The notes under the pieces: model-generated | Told to the model about the DNA's origin: nothing | Databases searched by the model: none | Seen by the model: only the letters and a program-made list of their open reading frames with translations | Part shown: piece by piece, positions 24,000-33,739 of the stretch | Position numbering within the stretch: the first letter of the stretch is position 1 | How the letters are laid out: each line of letters starts with the position of its first letter | Program-made: the position numbers and the translations under genes | From: Hymenobacter metallilatus | GTDB lineage: Bacteria; Bacteroidota; Bacteroidia; Cytophagales; Hymenobacteraceae | Assembly: GCF_003944705.1 (NCBI RefSeq) | Contig: NZ_RWIS01000008.1 | Location: 62,001-126,000 of the forward strand | Direction of reading: 5' to 3' | Length of the DNA: 64,000 nt

Positions 24000-25340
24000 T
24001 TACGGCTGGCGCTGATTCACGTCCAGTCGCTGGTAGCCGATGAGCAGGTCGGTGCGGGTGCCGGGCGGACGGTAGTATACCAGCAGATCGTACTGGTTTT
24101 CGGTTTCCTGGTGGCTGCCTTCCCAGTACACGCTGTTGGGCCCCTGGGCAGTTTGAGTGGCGTAGAGGTAGTTGTAGTAACCTTGCTTCAGCAGAGCATG
24201 GCCCGTATACTGCTGGTTCTGGGCATCGTAGGTAAGCTTAAACTCATCTTTCAACTGCCAGTCGGTGAGGGCGCCCAGCACGTACACGGGGCCGGGGGCC
24301 GGCTGCTCGCTGCGGAGCTGGAAGGTTACATCGAGGTACTCGCCGTAAGTGTCGCCGTTGCCGTATTCGCGGCTTTCAATCACACGCTGCCCGTTAATGT
24401 CGTCGTATTGGGAGTAGCGCTGGCCGTTGCGGGTAGCCTCGGGCTGGAGCAGGGCGGTGCGGGGCGAGGCTTCGGCATCGAGGCGGGCCACGCCTACGCC
24501 CAGGCTCCGGAACGTGCGCAGGTCGAAAAACCGGAACTCGCTCAGGGCCGGAAAGGCGTTTTCGAAGTTGAAATACTGATAATCCAGCTGCCGCTCGGCG
24601 TCGCGCACGAAGGTGGGGCGCAGGTTGTAGTGGGCATTGTCCCAGCGGAAATTCTGGCGCAGAATTACCTTCACCTCCTGGGCCGGGTTGAGCAGGTTCA
24701 TGTTGTAGCGAATGCCAAAATCTACCTGCTGCAACGTGTAGCGCTCCTGCCCGGCCACGGGAATGCCCTGCTTCATGGCAATCTGCACGCCCCCTTCCTC
24801 GTACACCAGCACCCGGCGGCTGAGCAGCGGCGTGCCGCCCGGCCCCTGCACCAGCCACAGGTAGTTGCCCGAAAGCTTTACCCGCGGCATCTGCAGCTGG
24901 TAGTGGTAGTAGGGCACTTTGGTGTTGATAGAGGCCCGGTAATTGGTGATATTCTGCTCGTTGATTTCACTCAGGAACTGCATATCCGTTAACACCGAAG
25001 GCTGCCAGTTCAGGTCGCAGTGTACCAGCTTGGCTGTAAGGCGCTGCCCCTGCCCGCCCAGCACATCAAACTCCAGCACCGGCATGGCCCCGCCACTCAG
25101 GGCCACCACCGGCGGGCTAAATACCTCATTGGCCTGGCCGGTAGGCACGTAGCACTGCACCGTCTGCACGTTGGGGTCGTAGGTGGCGTCCTCGTAGCGC
25201 AGGGTTTTATCGGCGTAATACTCAGGGGGCCGCTGGCCGGGCGTGGCGGGCCGGCGGGCGGCGTTGGGGTCGGTGATGGGCGTACCCAGCGGCACGCAGG
25301 CCGTAGCCAGCAGCAACAGAAGCGGAGAGAAACGAGGCAT
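24000..25340 (-). CDS. Type IX secretion system plug protein (DUF5103)
   Basis: The 446-residue protein has a lipoprotein-like signal with a cysteine at residue 15 (LLATAC). It carries the DUF5103 pattern: [58 protein letters not shown] and [10 protein letters not shown], then a second beta domain. DUF5103 proteins include the Plug subunit that closes the SprA translocon of T9SS in Flavobacterium. The presence of T9SS cargo at 34071-40185 fits this. Other T9SS core genes are not in the window. Confidence 0.9.
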   Translation of the reverse strand: MPRFSPLLLLLATACVPLGTPITDPNAARRPATPGQRPPEYYADKTLRYEDATYDPNVQTVQCYVPTGQANEVFSPPVVALSGGAMPVLEFDVLGGQGQRLTAKLVHCDLNWQPSVLTDMQFLSEINEQNITNYRASINTKVPYYHYQLQMPRVKLSGNYLWLVQGPGGTPLLSRRVLVYEEGGVQIAMKQGIPVAGQERYTLQQVDFGIRYNMNLLNPAQEVKVILRQNFRWDNAHYNLRPTFVRDAERQLDYQYFNFENAFPALSEFRFFDLRTFRSLGVGVARLDAEASPRTALLQPEATRNGQRYSQYDDINGQRVIESREYGNGDTYGEYLDVTFQLRSEQPAPGPVYVLGALTDWQLKDEFKLTYDAQNQQYTGHALLKQGYYNYLYATQTAQGPNSVYWEGSHQETENQYDLLVYYRPPGTRTDLLIGYQRLDVNQRQP

Positions 25341-25404
25341 AAGGGCGAATGTAGCGCGAAGCTTCCTATCTTACCATACTATCCAGAAATGCCAAGATGG
25401 CACC

Positions 25405-25566
25405 ATGCTACGCCACTCCTACGCCACCCATCTGCTGGAAGCTGGCACCGACATTCGCGTTATCCAAGATTTACTGGGGCACAGTAGTATAAAGACCACC
25501 GAAATTTACACCCATGTAGCCCAGCGCAGCCAGCCGGCGTCTCCCCTCGACAGCCTCGGGTTATAA
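25405..25566 (+). pseudogene. Tyrosine recombinase C-terminal remnant
   Basis: These 53 codons match only the end of a tyrosine site-specific recombinase. They retain the box II arginine in [14 protein letters not shown], the [16 protein letters not shown] segment with the conserved His and the nucleophilic Tyr, and the tail ASPLDSLGL. The first catalytic Arg, the Lys and the box II His preceding LRHS are missing, so it cannot be active. The same frame extends upstream only through unrelated sequence antisense to the plug gene. It directly precedes, and points toward, the cassette array. The tail resembles both integron integrases and Bacteroidota phage-type integrases, so the subfamily is open. 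Confidence 0.85.
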
Positions 25567-25586
25567 AGCCCGAGTTTCAGCAATAA

Positions 25587-25687
25587 GCCTAACGGCCATA
25601 CTGTTGCCGAAAGATTACTGCGTACAGAGCGTATATTGCCGAAATTCAACCACTCTTGCCACCTTCGGCAATAGGAATGTTATAGGC
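25587..25687 (+). repeat. Integron attC-like recombination site A
   Basis: The left end GCCTAAC fits the integron inverse-core consensus RYYYAAC. The right end is GTTATAGGC. The inner stem TTGCCGAA (25604-25611) pairs with TTCGGCAA (25664-25671), and a further direct copy of TTGCCGAA lies at 25636-25643. It lacks the conserved loop of sites B and C, so it is a diverged member, or possibly the integrase-proximal site. Confidence 0.65.
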
Positions 25688-25693
25688 AATACA

Positions 25694-26083
25694 ATGGCAA
25701 CCGTTCCGAATAATAGAATTTATCCATTCAGGCTTTGGCTGCTTACAACAATGATTGTTGGTCCAGTTTTACTTGGACTTGGAAGTTCATTGTACGACGC
25801 CAGCTACTTTAAGAACTCAGCGAATATTGGTGTCATTTTCTTGTTTATCCCATTCGGAATAGCATTTTCGACGCCAACCTTTATGGTAGTTTGGTTGGCA
25901 CATTCATCATTAACGGGAAAGCTTTCTCCTGTTTTATTGAAGTGGCTCCTGGTAATTCTTGCAATAATTGGAGTATTTGTAACATTTTCACTTATTGGCG
26001 GTTCTATGGCAAGAACTTACAGTCTATTTTATGCTGGGGCCGTTATTGTCTCAGGTTTTATTTTGCAGGGGTGGAAATCGTGA
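25694..26083 (+). CDS. Cassette 1: small four-helix membrane protein
   Basis: The 129-residue protein has four hydrophobic segments (LWLLTTMIVGPVLLGLG, IGVIFLFIPFGIAF, WLLVILAIIGVFVTFSLIG, LFYAGAVIVSGFIL) and short loops. I do not recognise a family. It is encoded in AT-rich DNA. The ATG lies 15 bases after the GTT of site A and the stop is 7 bases before site B, so it fills one cassette as integron cassette genes do. There is no obvious promoter of its own. An upstream start in the same frame is unlikely because it would lie within site A. Confidence 0.72.
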   Translation: MATVPNNRIYPFRLWLLTTMIVGPVLLGLGSSLYDASYFKNSANIGVIFLFIPFGIAFSTPTFMVVWLAHSSLTGKLSPVLLKWLLVILAIIGVFVTFSLIGGSMARTYSLFYAGAVIVSGFILQGWKS

Positions 26084-26090
26084 CAGTACT

Positions 26091-26227
26091 GCCTATAACA
26101 TGAGTTTGCCAATATACCGGCTGAAGAACAAATGTTAAACGACATAACCTTATTGAACTATTGTAATAAATTTAAGCTGACGGAAGGCTATTGCCGGTAC
26201 ATCGGCAAGCTCTTCTCCGTTATGTGC
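26091..26227 (+). repeat. Integron attC-like recombination site B
   Basis: The left end GCCTATAAC is the exact complement of the right end of site A (GTTATAGGC), and the match covers 10 bases. The right end is GTTATGTGC. The inner stem at 26106-26121 pairs with 26193-26208 over 16 bases with two A-C mismatches that become T-G wobbles on the bottom strand. The 71-base loop shares TATTGAACT, ATTTAA and CTGACGGAA with site C. Confidence 0.82.
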
Positions 26228-26244
26228 CATACCACTCTCCCACA

Positions 26245-26694
26245 ATGACAGAACTAATTGCAGCCATTAATGAAGTAATTAAATATGGACTTCAGCCGAA
26301 CCTAAAAACTGAAGGCAGAAATCGAGAATTAGAAAAAAATCTCGTTAGGATTTACAGCTATTACTTTGATATTGCTTTTGAGTTTGATGACAAAGATTAT
26401 CCCCAGTTCAATAAAAAGATCGACACAATTAGACAGAACGTAACGAGCAACTTTCCTGAATTCTGTTTCTACAAGAAAGTTTCTGATATTAATGACATAG
26501 ACAATTCACAGGAAGATCATATTGGTGACGCAATTGACGATTTGACGGACATCATAATCGACATGTGGGAAATCAAATGGAGAATAGAAAACAACAGTCT
26601 CGCAGACGGGCTCCGTTTCTTCGAATTGATATTTTATAGTCATACACAACAGCATATCATAGACCTGTTGAATTATATGAAACAGAACGGATAA
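26245..26694 (+). CDS. Cassette 2: hypothetical protein, possibly DUF5063-like
   Basis: This 149-residue soluble protein is mostly helical and acidic. It has FEFDDKDYPQF, DDLTDIIIDMWEIKWRIENN and a C-terminal GLRFFELIFYSHTQQHIIDL reminiscent of the DUF5063 pattern (a Trp-rich acidic helix followed by a phenylalanine-histidine segment). The match is from memory and only partial. The ATG is 26 bases after the GTT of site B and the stop lies 5 bases before site C. The AT-rich codon use differs from the chromosome, consistent with acquisition as a cassette. Confidence 0.75.
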   Translation: MTELIAAINEVIKYGLQPNLKTEGRNRELEKNLVRIYSYYFDIAFEFDDKDYPQFNKKIDTIRQNVTSNFPEFCFYKKVSDINDIDNSQEDHIGDAIDDLTDIIIDMWEIKWRIENNSLADGLRFFELIFYSHTQQHIIDLLNYMKQNG

Positions 26695-26699
26695 ACACG

Positions 26700-26835
26700 G
26701 CACATAACATCGGTTTTGCAATATGGTGGCTGATGAACAAGTGCTGAACGATTGTGCTACTATTGAACTTTAGTTTCTACATTTAAACTGACGGAACACG
26801 GAATGCCACCACATCGCAAAGCCGTGAAACGTCAC
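26700..26835 (+). repeat. Integron attC-like recombination site C (array end)
   Basis: The left end GCACATAAC complements the right end of site B (GTTATGTGC), and the match covers 10 bases. The stem at 26711-26730 pairs with 26805-26824 over 20 bases with three mismatches. The 74-base loop shares words with site B. The right boundary is degenerate: GTCAC at 26831-26835 stands where GTT would be expected. Confidence 0.8.
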
Positions 26836-26851
26836 AAATAATACAACACAC

Positions 26852-26897
26852 AAAACCGCCCCGCCCTAAGCGTATGGCTTCGAGCGTGGCGGTTTGC
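26852..26897 (-). terminator. Terminator for katG
   Basis: AAACCGCC (26853-26860) pairs with GGCGGTTT (26888-26895), with an inner AAGC/GCTT. On the minus strand, just after the katG stop, it ends in a T-rich tract. Confidence 0.65.
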
Positions 26898-26921
26898 TAT
26901 TTATCTACCTGTTCGCCGGTT

Positions 26922-29264
<2,343 letters not shown>

Positions 29265-29297
29265 TCAGCCTTTGCAAGGGCCGCTGATTGTCGAGCT

Positions 29298-29337
29298 CAA
29301 AAGTAGGAAACGACTTTCAGATAAGAATCATTCTTAT
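29298..29337 (-). promoter_or_regulatory. katG promoter with overlapping 17-bp palindromic operator
   Basis: On the minus strand, TACTTTTG (29298-29305) fits the -7 consensus. Sixteen bases further upstream lies ATAAGAAT-C-ATTCTTAT (29321-29337), a perfect palindrome that covers the expected -33 position. Its shape is like a Fur/PerR-family box. Confidence 0.65.
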
Positions 29338-29371
29338 GTAGAAAGACAAAATATCATTCCAAATGTTTGCT

Positions 29372-29418
29372 GGAGTCCACTGTAAAACTGCATATGCGCG
29401 GTTTTACCAGTAGACTCC
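29372..29418. repeat. Imperfect hairpin in the gap between katG and the ABC-F gene
   Basis: The GGAGTC...GTAAAAC arm pairs with GTTTTAC...GACTCC around a 12-base loop. Function unknown. Otherwise 29187-29525 contains only the katG control region and the ABC-F terminator. Confidence 0.55.
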
Positions 29419-29457
29419 GGCCGCGCTGCACGAACACCTTCATTTCCGAACTACCAC

Positions 29458-29501
29458 AAAAAAGCCCCCTCAGACGCTGAATAGTCTGACGGGGCTTTTT
29501 T
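29458..29501 (-). terminator. Terminator for the ABC-F gene
   Basis: AAAAAAGCCCC.TCAGAC pairs with GTCTGA.GGGGCTTTTTT (one mismatch), with an 8-base loop. It lies 25 bases past the ABC-F stop on the minus strand. Confidence 0.85.
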
Positions 29502-29525
29502 ATTGGCAGTCGGGGAATCAGCCGG

Positions 29526-31436
29526 CTACATTTCAGCCAGCATTTCCCACCGGTCGTTGAGCTGGGCCAGCTCTTTCTTGACCTGCTCGAATTTGAGGGT
29601 AGCGTCTTTCAGCTGGGCGGCGTTTTGGTAGATCTGGGGGTCGGCCAGTTGGGCTTCGTACTGGGCCAGCTCTTTTTCCCGCTCATCAATCTTCTTTTCT
29701 ACTTCGGCCAGCTCTTTGAGGGCTTTTTTCTGATCGGGCGAAGGGGTTTTGGCGGGCGAAGCGTCCACTTTCTTCTCTTCTTTAGGCAGCGGCTTCGGGG
29801 CCGAGGGTGAGGGCAAACCGGCCTTCTTGGCGGCTTTTTCCCGGTCTTCCTGCCACTGCTCGTACTCGTTGTAGGTGCCAGGGTACTCCTTCAGTTGGTA
29901 ATCCTCGATGTACCAGATTTTGTTGGCCACGTTCTCCACGAAGAACCGGTCGTGGCTAATCACGATGTAGGTGCCCTGGTACTGGTCGAGGGCCTGAATC
30001 AGGATGTTCACCGACTGCATATCCAAGTGGTTGGTCGGTTCGTCGAGCAGCAGGAAGTTGGCTTCCGAAATCAGGGTTTTGGCCAGGGCCACGCGGCTTT
30101 TCTCACCGCCCGAAAGCACCTTAATTTTCTTGTACACGTCGTCGCCGGTGAACAGGAAGGAGCCCAGCACCGTGCGCAACTCCATTTCGGTGCGCTTGGA
30201 GCCCGCCTCCACCATCTCCTGCAGAATCTCATTCTCGATGCGCAGGCTTTCCAGCTGGTGCTGGGCGTAGAACGACATAATCACGTTGTGGCCCAGCTGG
30301 TGGTTGCCGGTGGTGGGCGCCTCGGAGCCGGCCACCAGGCGCATCAGCGTAGATTTGCCCTTGCCATTGGCCCCAATGAGGGCAATTTTGTCGCCCCGCT
30401 CGATATGGACGTGGGTGTCACGGAAGATGATCTTCTCGCCGTACTTCTTGCCTACGTGCTCCATGCGCAGGATGTGGCGGCCAGGCGTGACGGTGAAGTT
30501 GAACTTGATGTTCACGCGGGCGTCGTCCTGGGCTACGTCGTCGATGCGCTCCAGCTTGTCGAGCATCTTCACCCGGCTCTGAGCCTGCTTGGCTTTGCTG
30601 GCCTTGGCCTTGAACCGCTCAATAAACCGCTCGGCCTGCCGGATCTGAGCCTGCTGATTCTCGAACGCGCCTTTCTGAATAGCGTTGCGCTCCTCCTTCT
30701 CTTCGAGGTAGAAGGAGTAGTTGCCGGCGTAGGGCACCAGCTTGCCGCCGGTTACCTCCACGGTGGTGTTGGTGGTGCGGTCCAGGAACTCCCGGTCGTG
30801 GCTGACGATGATAACGGCACCCTCGTAGCCAGCCAGGTAGTTCTCAATCCACTTGATACTCGGTAGGTCCAAGTGGTTGGTGGGTTCGTCGAGCAGCAGC
30901 AAGGAAGGCTGCTGGAGCAGGATTTTGGCCAGCATCACGCGCATACGCCAGCCGCCCGAAAACAGCTTCAGGGGGCGCTGCAGCTCCTCGGTGGTAAAGC
31001 CCAGCCCTTCCAGGATTTCCTCGGCCCGGGCCTGCATGGTGTAGCCGCCCAGGGCCTCGAACCGCTCCTGCAGGTTCGCCAGCTTTTCTACCAGGTCGTC
31101 GGTGTAGTTGGTTTCAAACTCCAGCAATACCTCGTCAATCTTCTTCTGAATATCCAGCGCCTCGGCAAAGGCTTGCATGGCCACCACCAGAATGGACTCG
31201 TGCGAATCGTAGCTGAGCAGATCCTGATTCAGAAAACCCAGGCTCACGTCCTTGCTCATCGAGATGCTGCCGCCGTCGGGCTTGTACTCGCCCACCAGAA
31301 TGCGCAGCAGCGTGGATTTACCCCGGCCGTTCAGCCCGATCAGGCCAATCTTATCCTTGGGTTTGATGTGCAGGTTGGCCTTATCGTAGAGGGTACGGGA
31401 GCCGAAGTGAAAATCGAGGTCGGTAATGGAAATCAT
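29526..31436 (-). CDS. ABC-F family ATPase
   Basis: This 636-residue soluble protein has two ABC cassettes: Walker A GLNGRGKST and GANGKGKST, signatures FSGGWRMRV and LSGGEKSRV, and Walker B LLLDEPTNHLDL and LLLDEPTNHLDM. An interdomain linker and a C-terminal lysine- and glutamate-rich coiled coil (after about residue 525) fit the Uup/EttA-like ABC-F group, which acts on ribosomes or stalled translation. Resistance-type function cannot be excluded. I start it at MISITDL (31436). The leader contains a short self-complementary segment, CTTTGCGG with CCGCAAAG. Confidence 0.93.
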   Translation of the reverse strand: MISITDLDFHFGSRTLYDKANLHIKPKDKIGLIGLNGRGKSTLLRILVGEYKPDGGSISMSKDVSLGFLNQDLLSYDSHESILVVAMQAFAEALDIQKKIDEVLLEFETNYTDDLVEKLANLQERFEALGGYTMQARAEEILEGLGFTTEELQRPLKLFSGGWRMRVMLAKILLQQPSLLLLDEPTNHLDLPSIKWIENYLAGYEGAVIIVSHDREFLDRTTNTTVEVTGGKLVPYAGNYSFYLEEKEERNAIQKGAFENQQAQIRQAERFIERFKAKASKAKQAQSRVKMLDKLERIDDVAQDDARVNIKFNFTVTPGRHILRMEHVGKKYGEKIIFRDTHVHIERGDKIALIGANGKGKSTLMRLVAGSEAPTTGNHQLGHNVIMSFYAQHQLESLRIENEILQEMVEAGSKRTEMELRTVLGSFLFTGDDVYKKIKVLSGGEKSRVALAKTLISEANFLLLDEPTNHLDMQSVNILIQALDQYQGTYIVISHDRFFVENVANKIWYIEDYQLKEYPGTYNEYEQWQEDREKAAKKAGLPSPSAPKPLPKEEKKVDASPAKTPSPDQKKALKELAEVEKKIDEREKELAQYEAQLADPQIYQNAAQLKDATLKFEQVKKELAQLNDRWEMLAEM

Positions 31437-31460
31437 CCTACTTTGCGGGGCTTGAAGCCG

Positions 31461-31468
31461 CAAAGGTA
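31461..31468 (-). promoter_or_regulatory. -7 type promoter element for the ABC-F gene
   Basis: The minus strand reads TACCTTTG, 24 bases before the ATG at 31436. Its last bases also form one arm of a small leader hairpin. Confidence 0.55.
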
Positions 31469-31552
31469 GGGGTTTAAAAAAGTGAAACCGAACGATTACG
31501 CGGGCTACTTCCTTGCCTCTACCTTGCTGGATATACCCCTTCTATCTTACTG

Positions 31553-31873
31553 ATGGATTTATTAGGACTGCTTTTCGACCTCTTTTCTCTCGGCCGCTCA
31601 CCGGACTACCCAAAACCCACTCTGATTTCGAAGGTGACAATTTGGCTACTGTTTTTCGGCCTCCTATTTCTAGGCTTTACAGCCAATTACCATCCCGTTT
31701 CCCTACTTTATTTCGGGCTGTATTGCCTAGCAGCCATGCTGATGGCGTGCGGAGTAGCCTATGCTCTGTTTCGGATGAATATTATGGGTGGCTACCGTCC
31801 CAGCGAGTTTGGTTTGTTTGTCACGGCTATGGCAGTTTGGTTTGTTGGGGCGGCATTGTGGTTTGTTGGCTAG
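31553..31873 (+). CDS. Small membrane protein of unknown function
   Basis: The 106-residue protein has three hydrophobic segments (VTIWLLFFGLLFLGFTAN, LYFGLYCLAAMLMACGVAYAL, LFVTAMAVWFVGAALWFVG) and a short basic linker, YRPSEFG. No family is recognised. I preferred this frame over an overlapping one because its hydrophobic pattern is coherent. The base composition is more AT-rich than the surrounding genes. It is followed on the same strand by another unrecognised gene 60 bases later. Confidence 0.6.
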   Translation: MDLLGLLFDLFSLGRSPDYPKPTLISKVTIWLLFFGLLFLGFTANYHPVSLLYFGLYCLAAMLMACGVAYALFRMNIMGGYRPSEFGLFVTAMAVWFVGAALWFVG

Positions 31874-31933
31874 CGGTCTGCTGTTTCCTCAGCCCTGTCG
31901 AAATAAAGGTTAATAATTAGCTACAGCCTGAAG

Positions 31934-32383
31934 ATGCAAGTATTTGATATTCTTTCTCGCGAATTCCAATCATTTCATTTTAAGAAACTTAACCACAACT
32001 GGAACGCTGACCCAAATGCGCCGGAGCCCCACCTGACCGTCACGGGGCAAACTGTGCAACTTGAGTTTTACCTGAATGCCTTCCAGTTTGAGCAATTTCA
32101 GGAAGGCGACAAGACGTATGTGACGTTTCGGAATTGCCATAAATACGCCTTCACCACTTTAAACGATGAGGGCTACTACAAAGGGCAGCACCGCTACAAT
32201 AGCCGGCAATTACCCTGGGGAGAGTTTTACGAGTTATTTACTAATTGGCAGGTTGATTTCCCTGATGAGTCCATGATTATTGGTCTTGTTTCTGATGCTG
32301 CTCAGCTTCACCACTTTGTGTTTTTCCTAAAAGACAACACATTCGAATGCGTGGCGGAGAGTTGGGATTTTCAACGGAGGTAG
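31934..32383 (+). CDS. Hypothetical protein (149 aa)
   Basis: The 149-residue protein is soluble with many aromatic residues: FHFKKLNHNWNADPNAPEPH, VQLEFYLNAFQFEQF, and LHHFVFFLKDNTFECVAESW at the end. There is no signal peptide. The alternating hydrophobic pattern suggests a beta-rich fold. The size and composition are like small stand-alone immunity proteins found as orphans in Bacteroidota, but I see no toxin gene and do not assign that role. It is convergent with the Uma2 gene, only 8 bases from its stop. Confidence 0.7.
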   Translation: MQVFDILSREFQSFHFKKLNHNWNADPNAPEPHLTVTGQTVQLEFYLNAFQFEQFQEGDKTYVTFRNCHKYAFTTLNDEGYYKGQHRYNSRQLPWGEFYELFTNWQVDFPDESMIIGLVSDAAQLHHFVFFLKDNTFECVAESWDFQRR

Positions 32384-32391
32384 GCCGTTTC

Positions 32392-32991
32392 CTACACTCC
32401 CTCAAACACTTCAGCCCACTCCATCTGCAGCTCCGGCAGCGTGGCTACCGGCACCAGGCCGGGCGTGTAGAACTCCCCGCGCAGCTGGTAGCGGCCGGCT
32501 TCATCGAGCAGATACACGATGATGTTTTTCTGGCCGGGCTCTACTACCCAATATTCCCGCACGCCGGCTTCCTCGTAGAGGTCGAACTTCTCCTTGGTGT
32601 CGCGGGTAAAGTTGCCGGGACTCAGGATTTCGATAATCCAGTCGGGGGCCCCGAGGCAGCCCCGGTCGTCGAGCTTCTGCGGGTCGCAGATAACGCACAC
32701 GTCGGGCTGCACCACGGTTTCGATGCTGGCGTCGTTGTTGGGGGTACTGCGGGTGAGGCGCACATCGAAGGGAGCTACGTAGGTTTTACATTGCCGACCG
32801 CGCAGAAACCAGGCAATGGGCGTGCTGATGTTGCGGGAAATATCCTGGTGGCGGCGCTTGGGGGCGGGACTCATCAGGCGCACCCGGCCCCGAATCAGCT
32901 CCACCCACTCGGTTAGCTGCCAGGTAAGGTAATCGGCGTAAGTGTAGCGGCGCGAAAGGTCCAGCTGCGACACGTCGGTGATGGGGACCAT
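32392..32991 (-). CDS. Uma2 family (DUF820) endonuclease-fold protein
   Basis: This 199-residue protein matches the Uma2/DUF820 family with a PD-(D/E)XK-like core. It has the N-terminal YTYADYLTWQLTEWVELIRG, then VQPDVCVICDP with the aspartate, then DWIIEILSPGNFTRDTKEK with the glutamate and lysine, and VREYWVVEPGQKNIIVYLLD. The family is expanded in cyanobacteria and some Bacteroidota. Nuclease activity is predicted rather than shown. The gene ends 8 bases from the convergent orphan at 31934-32383. Confidence 0.9.
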   Translation of the reverse strand: MVPITDVSQLDLSRRYTYADYLTWQLTEWVELIRGRVRLMSPAPKRRHQDISRNISTPIAWFLRGRQCKTYVAPFDVRLTRSTPNNDASIETVVQPDVCVICDPQKLDDRGCLGAPDWIIEILSPGNFTRDTKEKFDLYEEAGVREYWVVEPGQKNIIVYLLDEAGRYQLRGEFYTPGLVPVATLPELQMEWAEVFEGV

Positions 32992-33110
32992 GGGTGCGGG
33001 GGCAAGGGTGACTCAGGTAAATATAGTCGGCTCCGGGGCAATACGGGCACCGTCCGGGCCGGTTCAGCCTGTATCTTGCGGCCCAAACTCCTCTCCCCCA
33101 CTCCTACCGC

Positions 33111-33653
33111 ATGAACCGCCGCCTGCTTCCCGTTGCGTTGCTTCTTACCTTTGCTGCCTGCCGCTCCACGGAGCAGGAAGGCTCCGTGGCCGAAGCCCGG
33201 GACCAGAACCTGCCGGCGCTGGAAGGCGAGCAATCCACCACCGAGAAAGTGGGCAACACGGGCCGGGGCCACGCCTACGTGCGCCGCTTCTACGAGCAGA
33301 AAGGCCGCTACTACGCCGTGCTCGACTACGTGCAGTTTCTGAAAGGCCCCGATGCCGTGGCCGCCGCCCAGCGACGCGGCGACGCCATAGCGGAAGTGCA
33401 GAACGGTGACACGGTGTACTCCGTGCCCAACGACTACTACATCGTGAACGAAAACAAGAAAGAGCGCACCCTGCCGCTACGGGCCGGAGCTACGTTTCGG
33501 TTCTGGCAGAACGGTGGCAACGGGCTGGCGCAACGCCCACTGGCTCCGGCGCAAGTGCTGGCAACGCCGCCCGCCTCACTGAAATACGCGCCCTTCGTGG
33601 TGGAAACCCGGCAGGGCGAAGTAGTGAGCCTGACGGAGCAGTACGTTCCGTAG
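33111..33653 (+). CDS. Putative lipoprotein (180 aa)
   Basis: The 180-residue protein starts with a lipoprotein signal, LPVALLLTFAAC, with the lipobox cysteine at residue 17. The mature part is charged, then has YVRRFYEQKGRYYAVLDYVQ, VPNDYYIVNENKKERTLPLR and a final strand pair. I do not recognise the family. Similar proteins of this size, with a VPND-type turn, occur in Hymenobacter-like genomes. It is probably periplasmic or outer-membrane anchored and may be stress related, by analogy only. Confidence 0.75.
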   Translation: MNRRLLPVALLLTFAACRSTEQEGSVAEARDQNLPALEGEQSTTEKVGNTGRGHAYVRRFYEQKGRYYAVLDYVQFLKGPDAVAAAQRRGDAIAEVQNGDTVYSVPNDYYIVNENKKERTLPLRAGATFRFWQNGGNGLAQRPLAPAQVLATPPASLKYAPFVVETRQGEVVSLTEQYVP

Positions 33654-33739
33654 CAGCAAATTTTGCGGGCCCAGTCGACTGTGGGAGCCTACCGGGCCGT
33701 ATAGGACAGTATCTGTTGTACGATACTACCCTTTCAGCT

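Noticed and set aside
25405..25566. Functional integrase gene
   Set aside because: Only the last third of the catalytic domain is present; the first Arg, the Lys and the first His are missing.
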